Positions 46,093-59,200 of a stretch of 64,000 nt of DNA are shown piece after piece. The notes below the pieces were generated by a model. The model saw nothing but the letters and a program-made list of their open reading frames with translations. It was not told the origin of the DNA and did no database searches. The position numbers and the translations under genes are program-made. Source of the stretch: Acholoe squamosa (taxonomy: Eukaryota > Annelida > Polychaeta > Phyllodocida > Polynoidae); assembly GCA_949317995.1 (NCBI GenBank), contig OX439052.1:36519932-36583931 (forward strand), read 5' to 3'. Position 1 is the first letter of the stretch. Every line of letters starts with the position of its first letter.

Positions 46093-46567
46093 GGGGCTGT
46101 TTTTCCTCATTCGGCGGAGGGTCCGCATTTAATATGCGGGGGCTGTATTTAATCAACGCGGCGTTAGGTGTTTAAGCTCAAAAATATGATCAAATATAAT
46201 TACCAATACAGACTTCCGCGTTCAAATGCGGACCTCCGTGTTCAAACACGGATTTTTCCTGTTTTTCCTCATTTCATGGAGGCAAATATCCTGCTCTGTT
46301 TTTAGGTTTCTGTGGGTTTTACACGGGGGGATAGGGGGGTAGGATAAGTAATATATATATCAAATTACAGCTCTACGCAGACCTTTTTCCTCCGTTTTCA
46401 CCCCCGTTTTTATTATAATATAAATTAATTAAATGAAAACAGGTCATGACCTCGACCTTGACCTTCATTGGGCGGTTGTTTTGATTGTGGTCAGAGACAG
46501 ACACAGAACAGCAGTAATGGGGTTCACTGTACGAGCAAAGAGACAGTACATGTAGAGGGTAGATCCC

Positions 46568-46857
46568 ATGAGCTTCTTTTCTGACAAGAAGTTTCAGGCT
46601 CGGTACAGGCTCAGCAAAGAAGTGGTCCGTGTGCTGATAAAAAACTTCGTGGCCACAAGAAAGAGGAAGGTGCTAAGGGGCATTCATGCAGTCCCTCACA
46701 GGATACGTGTGAGTACATTCACTTCCCAGTATAAAAAAAAAAATGATGCCCCAAGACCCAACCAAACCATATGGAAATCTTAGCTATGACCCCCCACTAA
46801 GAAATATAAATTTTATATATCCAAGGAGCCACCTGACCTAGTAAATCCTGGAATGAC

Positions 46858-46903
<46 letters not shown>

Positions 46904-48525
46904 CATGTGCTCCTTCTGTCACAAGAAAATGACTTTCCTCTCTTTCTCTTCTTGCAGTTCTGTATAGCCCTGAGATATTTTGCGACAGGCGCAAACTACT
47001 CAGCAGTAGGGGACTGCCATGGGGTGTCTAAGAGCATGGTGTCTATCAGTGTAGCTGCTGTGTCTGATTACTTCCACGACCACTTGGCTGAGTACGTGCA
47101 CTGGCCTGATCTGGAAACAGAAAAAAACAACAAAGCTGTTGTTTTCCTGCGCGAGAAGAAAAAACCAGGATGTTTTGGCCTGGTGGACGGGACTCATATC
47201 GCCATACACTGCCCCAGGGGTTTAACAGAAGACGAGAATCAGTACTATTGCTACCGGGGTTACTACTCGATAAACACTATGGTAAGTCATTTTATTTTCT
47301 TGAGGAATAAAACCAATTTTCCATTGTCCTCCATAATATTTTAAAGGTAATAACGTGTAAATGCTTGATAATAATTTATGTTAAAATCAGAATAAAAACA
47401 AAAAAATTAATCTTTAAAAAAAAATTTTAATTTTCAGATCGTCTGTGACTTCGATGGTCTTATCATGCATGTCAATGCCGCTAACCCCGGTAGCTGTAAT
47501 GACGTATACGTGATGAATGGGTCCCAAATAAAATATCTCGGAGAAAGACAGGACTTCAAGGGACTCTTCTTGCTCGGAGACTCCGGGTAAATATATTTCT
47601 TTTCCTTTCATAAAAATCTTTTTGCCTACTAGACCATTTACTTTCTTTTGCTTTAATATGAGTTTAATTGCATTTCATGTAAAATAATGGTTATGATAAA
47701 AAATAAATTTTTTTTATCTTTTTTCCTACAGATATGTCCTGACTGACTACATTTTGACCCCGGTCAAGTTTGAGGAAACCGTAGGAGACGTGCTGTATAA
47801 CCGGTGGCACAAGAGCACGAGATCTGGGGTGGAAAGAACAATTGGTCAACTCAAGCAGCGTTGGAGGTGAACAAATTTTTTATTTCTTGGAACAAAACCA
47901 AGGTTCTGCCTTTCAACCTTAAAAAGAAAGAGAACACAAGAAGTTTCCAGGATATTTTTAAAAATATTCTAACCACTTATCCTATTATATATGGCACATT
48001 GCACATGACATATCCAAATAAATATGCGTTAAACTTAATTACTTTTCCTGATATCCAACAACAACATCCAGTCACCCGTTCCTTCATATATTTCCCACAT
48101 GGCTCTTTATCTGTTTATGTAACTGTTTCTACCCAAAATTTTGTACCTTAAGTCACATAACAAATTGTTTTTCAAATTTAACACAACAACTTTTTTCCTT
48201 CAGATGTCTAGACTCCAGTGGGGGGTACCTATTCCATACACCCAGGAGGGCAGGACAGATTATAGAGACCTGTGTAGCTCTCCACAATTGCGCTAAGGTG
48301 GGGAGATGTCAACTCCTGCGGGATTATCCAGCCCATGACCAGTTCAGACGTCTGCAGGAACCCATAAACCAGCCTGACAATGTGGGAGGACAAGCTCGTG
48401 TCATGTTCCACAACATGCGGGCTGAGTTCATCCGTGAGTGGTTCCGGCCGGAATTGGAGCCAGGTCGCGCTAGGGCTGCAGTGCAGTGTTTGGCTTTGCA
48501 GCGATCAATTTCAAGGATGCTGTAA
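46568..48525 (+). CDS. PIF/Harbinger DDE transposase (HARBI1-like), five exons
   Basis: Exons 46568-46708, 46958-47281, 47438-47586, 47732-47866 and 48204-48525 join with canonical GT-AG sites and matching phases into 356 residues, the usual length. The N-terminus FQARYRLSKEVVRVLI and LRYFATGANYSAVGD are the helical part. The catalytic triad is visible as D124 (GLVDGTHIAIHCP), D177 (PGSCNDVYVMNG, where many relatives have SxHD) and E239 (SGVERTIGQLKQRW), with YYCYRGYYSIN and LLGDSGY between. It would cut and paste the element in the nucleus. The frame is intact, so the copy may be active or recently active. The start is the first ATG in frame. A (TA)n run lies in intron 1. Confidence 0.9.
46859..46901. 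repeat. (TA)n microsatellite in transposase intron 1
   Basis: A pure TA run of about 42 bp, a likely site of length variation. Confidence 0.9.
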
Positions 48526-49011
48526 ATATGTGAATAAACCTTTACAATGACAATGAATTTTTTTTTCAAATAAAATGGAAAAGACAAATGTTTTCTCCAT
48601 ATTACCTCTATTTTTATCATGATATATGAGCAGAAAAATTAAGTACATGTACTTTCTGATAACTCAAGAAAGATAACCAGCAACAAACATAAATAGTATA
48701 AAAGTATATAAGACAAAGGATGCATGCTCCTTATCTAAGGCACATAATGTAATACCTGAGTATTGAAATGATCACCATAATACTGATACGCTTAGCACCC
48801 ACTGATTTTTCAGTACCTGTCAATGATATGCACATTATACAGTTAAATAACTTTCTGTTATTTCTCTTAAGAAGTTATAGCTTCATCATGCTATGTCCTT
48901 AATAGCTACATCATAGAACGAAATAAAAAATAAATTGTACATAAAAAACAATTCTTTTTAGCAATGACAGACTTTTCTTGGTTATTTCTTGCCTTTTGAC
49001 ACAACAGTTTC

Positions 49012-52000
49012 TTATTCTCTGTTTTTCCTTTTAATTTTAATGCGCTGGGATCTTTTAATGGGCCTGTTATCGTGGTCTCTATCTGAGACAGATCCCTCAG
49101 TGTCTGCTTGCGAGGTTCCCCCTTCCCTCCCATCGTTCTTCAATGATTCTAATATAGCCACTGCTTCTGCCATGGGTACCCGTTGAATTTTCACATCCTG
49201 TGGTGCATTGTCCTCTGTCTCTTCTTCCAGCTGCGTTGAGTTTGGTGGAACAGCTGTGTCCTTTAATGGACAGCTGTCTGTAAGTCCGTCCTGCTGAGAC
49301 GAGCTCTGTAAGATGCCATCTTCCTGTTGTGGGCTGTTCTGTATCACTACCTCCATTTGAGGGGGGCTGTGAATGACCTGAACCTCCGGCTGCATTCTGT
49401 CCTGTGCTTCAGTGTCAACTCCCTCTGTTCCCATTACTTCGGCGGGTGGAGTGTCTTCCTGGACTAAGACAACCGTAGCAGAGGGCATAACTGAGAAAGA
49501 AGGCAACTGGGTCGCGTCAGGCTCGAGACTGGACTGCCGGTTGACCGCTGAAAAAAAAAATTCCTTTTTTATTGAAAGACTATATATATTTTATAACATT
49601 AAGCATAAGAAATTATTTTTAACTGACAGTTTTTCAACTTTGCACTTTAATAAGCTCCATGACATTAATTTCTTTCATAATTCTATTTGTAAAAGAAATA
49701 AAAATATATGGAAATTCCTTTTTAACGGACCTGTTGCTGGAATGAGTATTTTATCCGGCTGTTCGGTGGCCTGTTCAGGGGAACAAGTCTGGTAGAGCTT
49801 CGGCTGACCATCTAGAAACCAAAGTAATGTAATGAAACCGGTGTATCATGACATCTTGAACAATCAAAATAGATATATTGCTGTCATTAAGGGTGAATTT
49901 TCTATGTCAATTTTTAAAATATATTTACATCCAAGATGGCATACCTAAATAAACATTTTAATGGTGTTTTGCATATTAAATATGCTTTTTTTAAAATGCG
50001 TTAAAGATATTTTAATCTACTTACTGACTGGAGGCTCTGGGTGCGTTAAACTTAATTCCAAATGTTGAGTCGTATGGTCTACGTGGAAATCTCCATTGTC
50101 GCGCGAAGGTTCAAATGGCTGAGCAGGTGGTTGAGCTGAGTTTGCTGGAAATGGAGTAAATGAAATGAAATTAAACTGGTTGATTTATTAAGAACCGAAT
50201 TATTTTTAATATATGATATTAATGAAATTTTTTTTTTTAAGTTCTTTTATTTTATTGCTGAACCTGGCCGATAGAACATAATTAATTAGAGAAATAGTGA
50301 GAGAGAAATAGATGAGAAATAGTCATTGAAAAAAAATTAACAAATTACCTTCTAACACTGCCTTTATGAGGTGCTGGCTGTTTATTCTTTCTTGCGCTGC
50401 TGTCAAATGAGACAAATTTGATGTCACTGCAACTAATACCTTGTCTGTTTTCTCAGCCACTGACAGAGACAGTTCTTGTTCCTTCCTGACCATGTCAACT
50501 GAAATAGAGAGGCTTGCCATATTCTGGCTTAATGTCGTGACAATGTCATTTAGGTTCACAACAGTCGCATTTATTTTATCATGTGATTTGCTGACCGCTG
50601 CAGCAGCCTGAAGTTGTGAATCAGTTGTGAATGTCTCCTGCAGCCTTAAAAATTTGTTTTCCCACATTTTCAAGGCCCTTGGCAAGTTCTACTTCTTTCT
50701 TCACACTACGTTCAGCCAATTTCTCCTCTACCTCAAGCATAGTATCCCTGAGCGATTTATAATCATCTATGTCTTTATTTGCATTATCCTTTCGTTGTGA
50801 GATTTCAATACTTCCTTCAGGGCTCGCATATTATCTGAGGCCATGTCAATTAGATTCTTTTTAAGAGCAGCAGACATTTCACAAGAAGCTTTGTTGAAGC
50901 TCTCAGTTATACTCTGAGCCAAGTCTTTTGTTGAGTCTGCTATCTGACCTTGAGTCTGCATAATTTTTTGAACAAGCTTCTCCTGTTCTTCGCCAATTAC
51001 TTTGTTTGTCTCCTTTACAACATCTTTTAGGCTATCTACAAGAGCAAACATTTCTTCCTTCCTCTCCTGGGCTTCTTTTTGTTGTATGGCGTCAGTTTCT
51101 TGTATGGCGTCAGTCTTTTGGTTCTTTTCTCCCTTTTTGGTGTTAGTTTTCTTTTGACTGAAGAGTTCCTTCTTGGATTGAGTTTTCTGGTTAACAGCAT
51201 GCTCTATTTTCTGTAAAGCAGGACTGTTAGGAGTTGTACCTTTGGCTTTGACAGCCAAACGTGGAGAGCACCTTCTTCCGGCCTGAGAGGTGAAAACTGG
51301 AGATTCTTTCTCTTTGTTTTGGTTAGGAGTACTCATACTGAAAGCTTCATATCTTTCAGGAAACTCTGGTTCATCCTCTTCCAGGTCTGGCAGTGATGCA
51401 TTTACTATCTTTGAGAAAGAAGCCGATCTGCGAAGGCGTGGCCTCTTTGCAGGTTGCTCAGATATATGTTCAGTATTTATTTCATATTTATTTACCTCGT
51501 TATTTATTTCAGTCCCATCTTCCATGGAGTATTCTATTTCTTGGATTTCTGTTTCATTTATATTTTGATGAAGTGTGGGTGGAGCTTGCTCTTGTAGACT
51601 TACATGAAGCTGGGTTTGCAGCATGTCTCCAGGATTTTCTGGCTGATTGCGGACTGAACGTTCAGGGTAATTAACAACAGGCTGCTTTTGTTGTACAGTA
51701 TGGGTCGGCTGTTGGTGTGAGCTACCACTCTGCTGTTGGTACGAAGGACCTCCCTGCTGTTGGTACGAAGGACCTCCCTGCTGTTGGGGAGAGCTCCCAC
51801 CCTGCTGTTGGTACAAAGGACGTGCCTGCTGTTGGCGTGAGCTACCACCTGGCTGCTGGTAGGACGGACCTCCCTGCTGTTGGCGTGAGCTACCACCTGG
51901 CTGTTGGTGTGAGCTACTACATGGCTCTTGGTAAGACGGACGTGCCAGCTGTTCATGTGAGGGACCTGCCTGCTGGTGGTGCGAGGAAGTAGGCCAATTA

Positions 52001-53172
52001 AAGTTAACATTTTCAGGGTCCACGTTACCTGGAGATTGATCCTGCCTGAAGTTTACTCTTTGGATATTTGTATTTGTTTTTTGCCCAGTGTTAGAATTTT
52101 TATTTTCTTGTAGTCTGGCACGGTTTTTCTCCTGAAGCCTGCACACCTCAGCCAAAAGGTCGTCCTTAGTTCTGCCTGAAGGTAAAAGGGATACAACACT
52201 TGTGTCTGGGGTCTTCTTTTGCTCTGCCTTTTTAACCCTGGTATTGAAAGAGTCAACAATGTGAAGAAGAGTACCAGAGTTTACTTGGGGCTTCGCAAGA
52301 AGTTGTTGTGATGTCGCATTGGATAGGTAATTTGGGTTAGTCTGTGTGATGTTATCCTCTCTGTTCACTTCTTCCTGGAAGTTGGAAGAAATGACAGGGT
52401 TGTAGTTCTCTTGGTAAGAACGGTGCTCTGCAGGGGTCATGTTCCTCTCCATTTCTGCTTCCACCCTAACCGCTTGCTCTTTGTTAATAAAGGGCTCTGC
52501 AATAAAAAATAGGTGACAATGCATAAAGCTGTAACATAATTATATCCAAGCCTAAAACAGTTATTTTAGCGTAAACTTAATTTAAAAAATTCACGGTTTT
52601 ACCTGTTCAATAAAGAAGCACATATTTGGGAAAAGCTAGGAATTATTCTTGGTAAATAGAAAAATTGATTCCATGTTCTTACTTACCTCCACCTTCTAGG
52701 CTTTCTACCAATTGACCTTCTAGTGCCACTTCCAGGGCCTTAGAAGGCATACAAAGGGCTGCATAGTCCTCTCGCTCTTCTCTGTCCGGGTCATAGCAAG
52801 ACCAAGGCCTGTCCTTTCGATCTCCGCCCTTCAGGTTGGGGGGCTGCATTCCTGGTATGCCTGCAGAAAAAGTTAGTGAAACACATGTTATTTATGAAAT
52901 CATTTATATATGAACCATATTTTATAAGTTCTAAAAAATGCCTCTTATATACTGAAGTATCTTTGAATACCTAGTTAAAGAATGGAAAAATACAAGTAAA
53001 TATAGGTCAGATTTATTTACCTAAAATTACTTCGTTACCGGAGTAATCACAGATCGCCTGTTCCAGCTCATCAAGGTAGTCCTCTGCGTCCCTCTGACCG
53101 CTGCCGGTCTTGTATTTGTTGTCTATCATCTGTCTCTGTAAGTACAATTGTGCTTCAGTTATTTTAAACAGC
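49012..53172 (-). CDS. Unknown multi-exon gene in the Harbinger element (frameshifted copy)
   Basis: Minus-strand exons 53021-53172, 52687-52860, 50349-52496, 50025-50144, 49731-49811 and 49012-49547 have good GT-AG sites, and the checkable phases agree. The protein would be roughly 900 residues: an acidic N-terminal part (QRDAEDYLDELEQAICDYSG), a long Gln/Ser-rich repeat tract (units like GGSSRQQQ), a basic Ser/Pro segment, then a long coiled coil (VCRLQEKNRARLQE; later LEVEEKLAERSVKKE and VNLNDIVTTLSQNM), and a Lys/Arg-rich C-terminus. In the large exon the frame breaks twice, near 50800 and near 50670, in or beside A/T-runs. I see no Myb/SANT domain, though Harbinger elements often carry a second Myb-like protein. 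The first exon is not identified and may be shared with the 53276-61835 unit. Confidence 0.55.
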
Positions 53173-53275
53173 CTTAGAAAGACAGAAAAGAAGCAGATGG
53201 ATTTTAATATTTAAACGACTATATGTCCCACCCATATCGAAAATCCATAAAAGAGTACATGAAATAATAATTTAT

Positions 53276-56200
53276 TCAGGATGTGGAGAAAAAAAAATCT
53301 GTGAGCCCTGGAATGTTAGAAGATGACTGTGGAATGACCTGAGTGAGCGCTCTAACAGCTGCTGTTAGTCCTTCAAAGTTTTGAACATTAGTAGCAGGGG
53401 CAGCCCGCCCTTTCCCTTTACCTCGGTAAGAAGAGGAATTAGACCCACGAGGTCTTCCCCTTCCTCGCCCTTGACCCCTCGAGGAACTTCCTCTAGTGGG
53501 CTCTGGCAATATATATGTGGGATCAGTTTGTTCACAGTCTGGAGTCTCTGGGTATATGTACCGCCGTTTCTCCGGCGGAGGGAAGTGACTTTGATGTTCT
53601 CTACTTGGGCCCATTCCTTTTTGCCGGCGTGCCAACAGATCTGCTCTCTGACGTTCCATTGTGTGTAGGTGTGACATATAACTGATGGCTTGATCCCCTG
53701 CGTCACCAGAGAAATTTTCGGGTCGAGTGTCATCATAGAATTCTTCGTCATATGGTTCTCCATAATTGGGGTCAGCAAACTAGGTGAAAAGAAAGAACAA
53801 CCGGTGTTTAGTTCACTTTTATTAAAGTATTCTTAGAAAGACCAATATATAATTTGCATTGGATTTTTTTACCGTGTGGTGGTACCACCCTAAATCAGGT
53901 CACTTCCGGGTAGAATGGTAAAAGTCCTGCACTAAATACAGTCAATTTTTCACTTCTAGGGCTATAAAATGGGTTCTAAACAGGTTGTCTGTGTATATAT
54001 TGGCATTAAAATTATCCTGGAGGCTTGGAGAATATTTTTAAAAAAAGATTGGAAAAGAATGAAAATAATTTAGATCATTTACTGCGGACCAAAGGGACCT
54101 ATGATAGATGTGTAGTGACTCAGGTGGCAGACCACAAAATCACATCGGTGGTTTCCATGGCGATTTGCGAAAAATCTGATTGCACTTTGTTATGACAGAC
54201 CTAGTGTATGATTTTTGCCATTTCAAAAGCTACAATCTGGTATATTTGGCTTAGTTCTGAGGAAATTTTAAGTATTTGAAATATTTTGTCAAGTGTCAGC
54301 GATAGTGGATTTTTTCGGGTCGCAGCGCATATTTAGGGTGGTACCACCTTAACAGGGGATGGGATTATGCAAGGATCAGCAGAAATCTGTGCCATTTTTT
54401 TTCCCTTAACCCTATTTTTTTTAAAATCATCATTACTTATTAGTGTTTAGGCCCTCTCCTACATGGATAATGAGGTGTTAAACTGTAGATTTGCTTTGAT
54501 TTGACCCTAAAATCACATGATTTTCATTGAATATAGGCCCCAAAACTGGCTTTTTACTGTTCAGGCCATCGAGGGTATATCAGGGGAATTTCCAGTTCTT
54601 AGCTAAATTTGAAGAAATGGGTACATTTTTAACAAGGTACATGTCAGCTCTGACACTGGATATCAAGGTATGGGGTCAAGCAATAGATAGGGTGCCTAAT
54701 TGATCAGAATTCTATTGTTTGTTATTGGTTGCCATGGCAACATAACAGCTTGTCATTGTTCGTTATGCCCAATTTAGGCCCAAAAGAGCCATTTTGGCTT
54801 CAAAAAGGACCATAATTGGGCATTTTTATTGTTTCTACTGCTTTCCCTAATTTCCTGAGACTTAAGTGGGATATTCTGGCATAAAATAGATGGTTTGAGG
54901 CACGTTTGGAGGTACATTTGACAGGACATAGTGCAATCAGATTTTTCGCTACGTTCGATTGAAGATGGATACCCTAAAACGGGACATTTTTTGAGCAATT
55001 TGTGCCTGCGCACACCAGACCATGATCTCAATAGGCCCAAATTACCAAAAAAATGTCGTTTTTAGGCAGAATTTTAGGGTTGTTTCTGACTAAAGGGACT
55101 TAAAATATTGTATTTATGAAGGAATTTTGTGGTAACCATGGCAACCAAAAAAACAAACTTTTCTGTTAAGGTGGTACCACCCTAAATCAGGTCACTTCCG
55201 GGTAGAATGGTAAAAGTCCTGCACTAAATACAGTCAATTTTTCACTTCTAGGGCTATAAAATGGGTTCTAAACAGGTTGTCTGTGTATATATTGGCATTA
55301 AAATTATCCTGGAGGCTTGGAGAATATTTTTAAAAAAAGATTGGAAAAGAATGAAAATAATTTAGATCATTTACTGCGGACCAAAGGGACCTATGATAGA
55401 TGTGTAGTGACTCAGGTGGCAGACCACAAAATCACATCGGTGGTTTCCATGGCGATTTGCGAAAAATCTGATTGCACTTTGTTATGACAGACCTAGTGTA
55501 TGATTTTTGCCATTTCAAAAGCTACAATCTGGTATATTTGGCTTAGTTCTGAGGAAATTTTAAGTATTTGAAATATTTTGTCAAGTGTCAGCGATAGTGG
55601 ATTTTTTCGGGTCGCAGCGCATATTTAAGCTACTTATATGCGCGCATATAAGTGGTGATAAATGGGCAGTAGCAGTTCCCAAATGTATTACCAGATGTCA
55701 CCACTTCCACTCACCTGTTATGTAACAGGTTCCTTCACTGGTGGCCTTGTAGTCGGCCATATTGCCTAGCCCCAGGAAGGACCACCGGTCTCACATTGGA
55801 GATTTTTTTTCTCAGTCATCATGACTAAATGCGTGGCCTGTGATACTTCCTACCATGGTAACGCGGCCAAGTGCCCGAATTGTGGGGTGACCAATCCGGG
55901 GAAACGTCATTCTCCGGAGGATTCGGAAAAATTACCTGGTTCAGCGGATTCAGCCGAGCGTGACGAGCAGGAGGCCACGGAGGCCAGGCAGAGCGACCGG
56001 CCGCCCCACGGGAAGGACGGTCAACATGGTGAGCTTAGCAGCCTTGGGGAGGAATCTACACAAAATGAATTATTGCATCAGATTGAACTTGAAAGGGCCA
56101 GGAAATCAAAAATTGATGAAATGTGTAAACGCAAGGAGTTGGAACTAGAGTTGGCCAGCCTTAGGGCTGAAAATAACAGATCTCTTCGCCAATTAAACGA

Positions 56201-59200
56201 AGGCGTACGGGCTTGGCGAGGTGCCATGGGTGCGTTCGAGGGTGAAAATTCTTCTCTTACTGCTAGTGCACCATGTTGGAATCCTTCAGGGCTGGATGCG
56301 GTAAGGAACGAAAGTGGTGGGTCGAACGCCCTAGGTGCGTTCGAGGCCCAAACTTCTTTTCTTGCTGCTAGTGCTACGTATTTGAACTCATCAGAGTTGG
56401 ATACAGTAAGGAATAAAGGTGGGGACTCGAACACACCAGGCTTCCAAACTGGCCAATCACAAGCCAGCTCTAACTTTAACTGCGGAGCCCAAAATGGCCG
56501 CCCTGTACTTCCGGAAAGCCGGTTTTCGGCCGCAAACACTGTTTTAGGGCCTGATTCTAAAGTTATGGGACCCTCCGCAGGCCAATCCGGCCTTGAAACC
56601 ACCTCAGGTATGTTTGAATTACCCAACTTGAGTAAAAAATTGCCTACAGTAGAGGGAAATACCCAAGTAAACAAGTCGCTCACCCGCGATAACAAGCCAC
56701 CTTCCCGGTACAATCACCCGGTCCCCAGAGACAATCAACCTGACTATCCAGTGGGTCAAAGTCATTCCCATGGTGAATTAGACAATGATTATCAAGAGTT
56801 CCTACTGTGGAAACAGTGGAGAAGTGGTGGTGTAGCTACTAACACTGTTCCTCAGCTGTTCTACAGAGATGGCACACCTTATTCCCCACCTGTCACACCT
56901 GTTAGTCAGACTGTCAGTTGGCCTGGTGTGGGTCAATTTAGGGCACCGGATGGCAGGCTAAAGTTCCCACCTACACCTATGGTATATGGTAACCCGACTA
57001 CTTCTCATATGTATGGGATTCCAGTCCCAACATCCCATCAGCAGCAGGCTTCATATCAGTTTGGCGTTATTCCTAACCCACAACAACAGTACCAGGCTGC
57101 AGGAATCATACCCAATCAACAAAGCCTGTTCCAGGCTCCTGGTGTTCAGTCTGTGCAACCTCAAATTCCACATAACCCAACAGCATGGTATCCTAACCAG
57201 CAACTACAACACCAAGCTCAAGGCGCCCCAATGGTGATATTTTCACCAAACAATGCCAGTGGCAGTAAGTTTGTGACCTATGACATTGAACAGCACATGC
57301 CGCATGATAAAGTAAAAAAACCCGCCTTGAATGATGTTATTTCTGCTAGCATGGGTCTCTTGAATAGCATGTTGGCTAGAAACTTCCCATGTAAAAACTA
57401 TGGTAAACATGTTAAATTCCTAACTGACAAGAAAGCATTCTACAATGAGGATGCTCTCATTCAGTATGATCTTGCGATGCGTGAAAGGGGAGAATCGTTT
57501 GGTGAACACACATTCTGCTATTTCGATCACGACATCTTCTCAAACAGTGTTGGTCTTGAGAATCTTAGTGCCGAGCACTTATGTAATGTTCTTGGTATCC
57601 AGCCTCCATCATTTCAAAGTGGTGCTGGTACTGTTGCGGGATCGAGTAGTAAGAGGAAAAAGAACAAAAAGAAAAAGTCAGATGAAATTCACTGTTGCTA
57701 TGCATTTAACGGTGATAATGGTTGTAACGCCAAAGATTGCCCTCACCCACATGTATGTCGCTCTTGTGGGGGTAACCACACAAAACTAAAGTGCACTGTG
57801 AAAAAATCAAATGATTGATATCAGGCCTTAGTGGATTCTGATTCAGGGGTCAATGTCTCCGAGGAGTTTGGCATAGATGGTGGAATTATAAAATCTTCCG
57901 ATTCTGACAATACCAGTGATTCTGATATTACCAGTGAACTTGAATATAGTTTATTATGGGATGTCAACAAATTCGTAACTCCTTGTGGTTCAAATCATGT
58001 CAATTCTTCAGATTCATTACCAAAGACGGAAGACATTATATTAACTCCTACTATCTACACTTCCAGAATTGTCGATGGTGTTGAATGGTTTAGACCTTGT
58101 CCTTTGGATTGTGATTCCGTTCATGTCTTAGATGGCATGTGCCTCCAACTCAACCCACACGCCTTCTTTGATGAATGCATGGGGTTTGAGGAAGTTGATG
58201 GTAACTATGCTTATATCCTAGACGGTGTTCGTAACGGATTCAAAATCGTTGATGTGGATTATGATGGTTCTTATTTTCAAAAAAATTATCATTCCATAAT
58301 CAAAGAAGGTGTAAAATGCCAAATGGACGATCTGGTAAGGAAGGAGTTAATTGATGGTAAAGTCAAAAGGGTTCTTAGTAGACCCCAGTGTGTACATTCA
58401 CTGGGGGCTATTTTAAAACCAGACGGCAGCTTAAGACCCATAACAGATTGCAGCCGTGGTGATCCCGATGATAATCTCAAAAGTATTAATGACTTTATGT
58501 ACACAACTTGCCAACCGTTTCATTATACTCAAGTAGATAGTGTTACTGATGTCATACATGAGGGCTCGTTTTTATGTGTATTGGACATCCAATCTGCTTA
58601 TCGCAGTGTGGCTGTTCATCCGGACGATCGTTCCAAGCAAGGTTTTGTCTGGAGTCTGGACGGTGCACCAGAATATTTCGAAGATCAAGCCTTATCGTTT
58701 GGTCTTAGATGTGCACCATTTATCTTTACTCAACTAACCGAGTTTGTCATCCGGTGTATGAATCGTAGAGGTATTTTCAATGTTTTCGGTTACCTGGATG
58801 ACTTTGTCATTGTGGCTGACAACTACGAGGAGTGTGCGAGGCGTCAGGCGATATTGGTAGATCTGCTCCGACGTCTCGGTTTCCATATTGCATGGAAAAA
58901 AATCTTAACCCCTGCTACCAAAGTCCAGTATTTGGGTCTGGTAATTGACACAGTGAAAATGGAAATCAGCTTACCCCCACAAAAGTTAGACAACTTATTG
59001 GTACTGATCGACAAGTTCTTGGGTAAAACTGTTGCTACCAAAAAAGAATTACAAGAACTGTGTGGTCATTTGGCACACGCTAGTAGAGTTATTCGGGGAG
59101 GCAGAACATTTTCACGTAGAGTCATTAACCTACTCAAATACATGGCCGACAGTGTCACGGTGGTCAAACTACCTGATTGGTTTATGGATGACATCCGCTG

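Noticed and set aside
47804-48151. 115-codon ORF overlapping transposase exon 4
   Set aside because: It runs through a clear GT donor into an AT-rich intron in the wrong frame; the spliced model keeps the DDE domain intact.
53276-53778. 137-codon alternative frame MLTPIMENHM and plus-strand ORF 53381-53668
   Set aside because: The frame following the CACCTAG acceptor gives a phase-matched join to the MNRGDKR exon; the others do not.
49012-53779. Myb/SANT-type Harbinger partner protein
   Set aside because: Expected from the family, but no Trp-spaced Myb repeat could be seen in any exon, so I do not assign it.
57831-57833. GTG at 57831 as the start of the Ngaro RT ORF
   Set aside because: The frame is open back to the Gag UGA, and a non-ATG start is less likely than readthrough or reinitiation.
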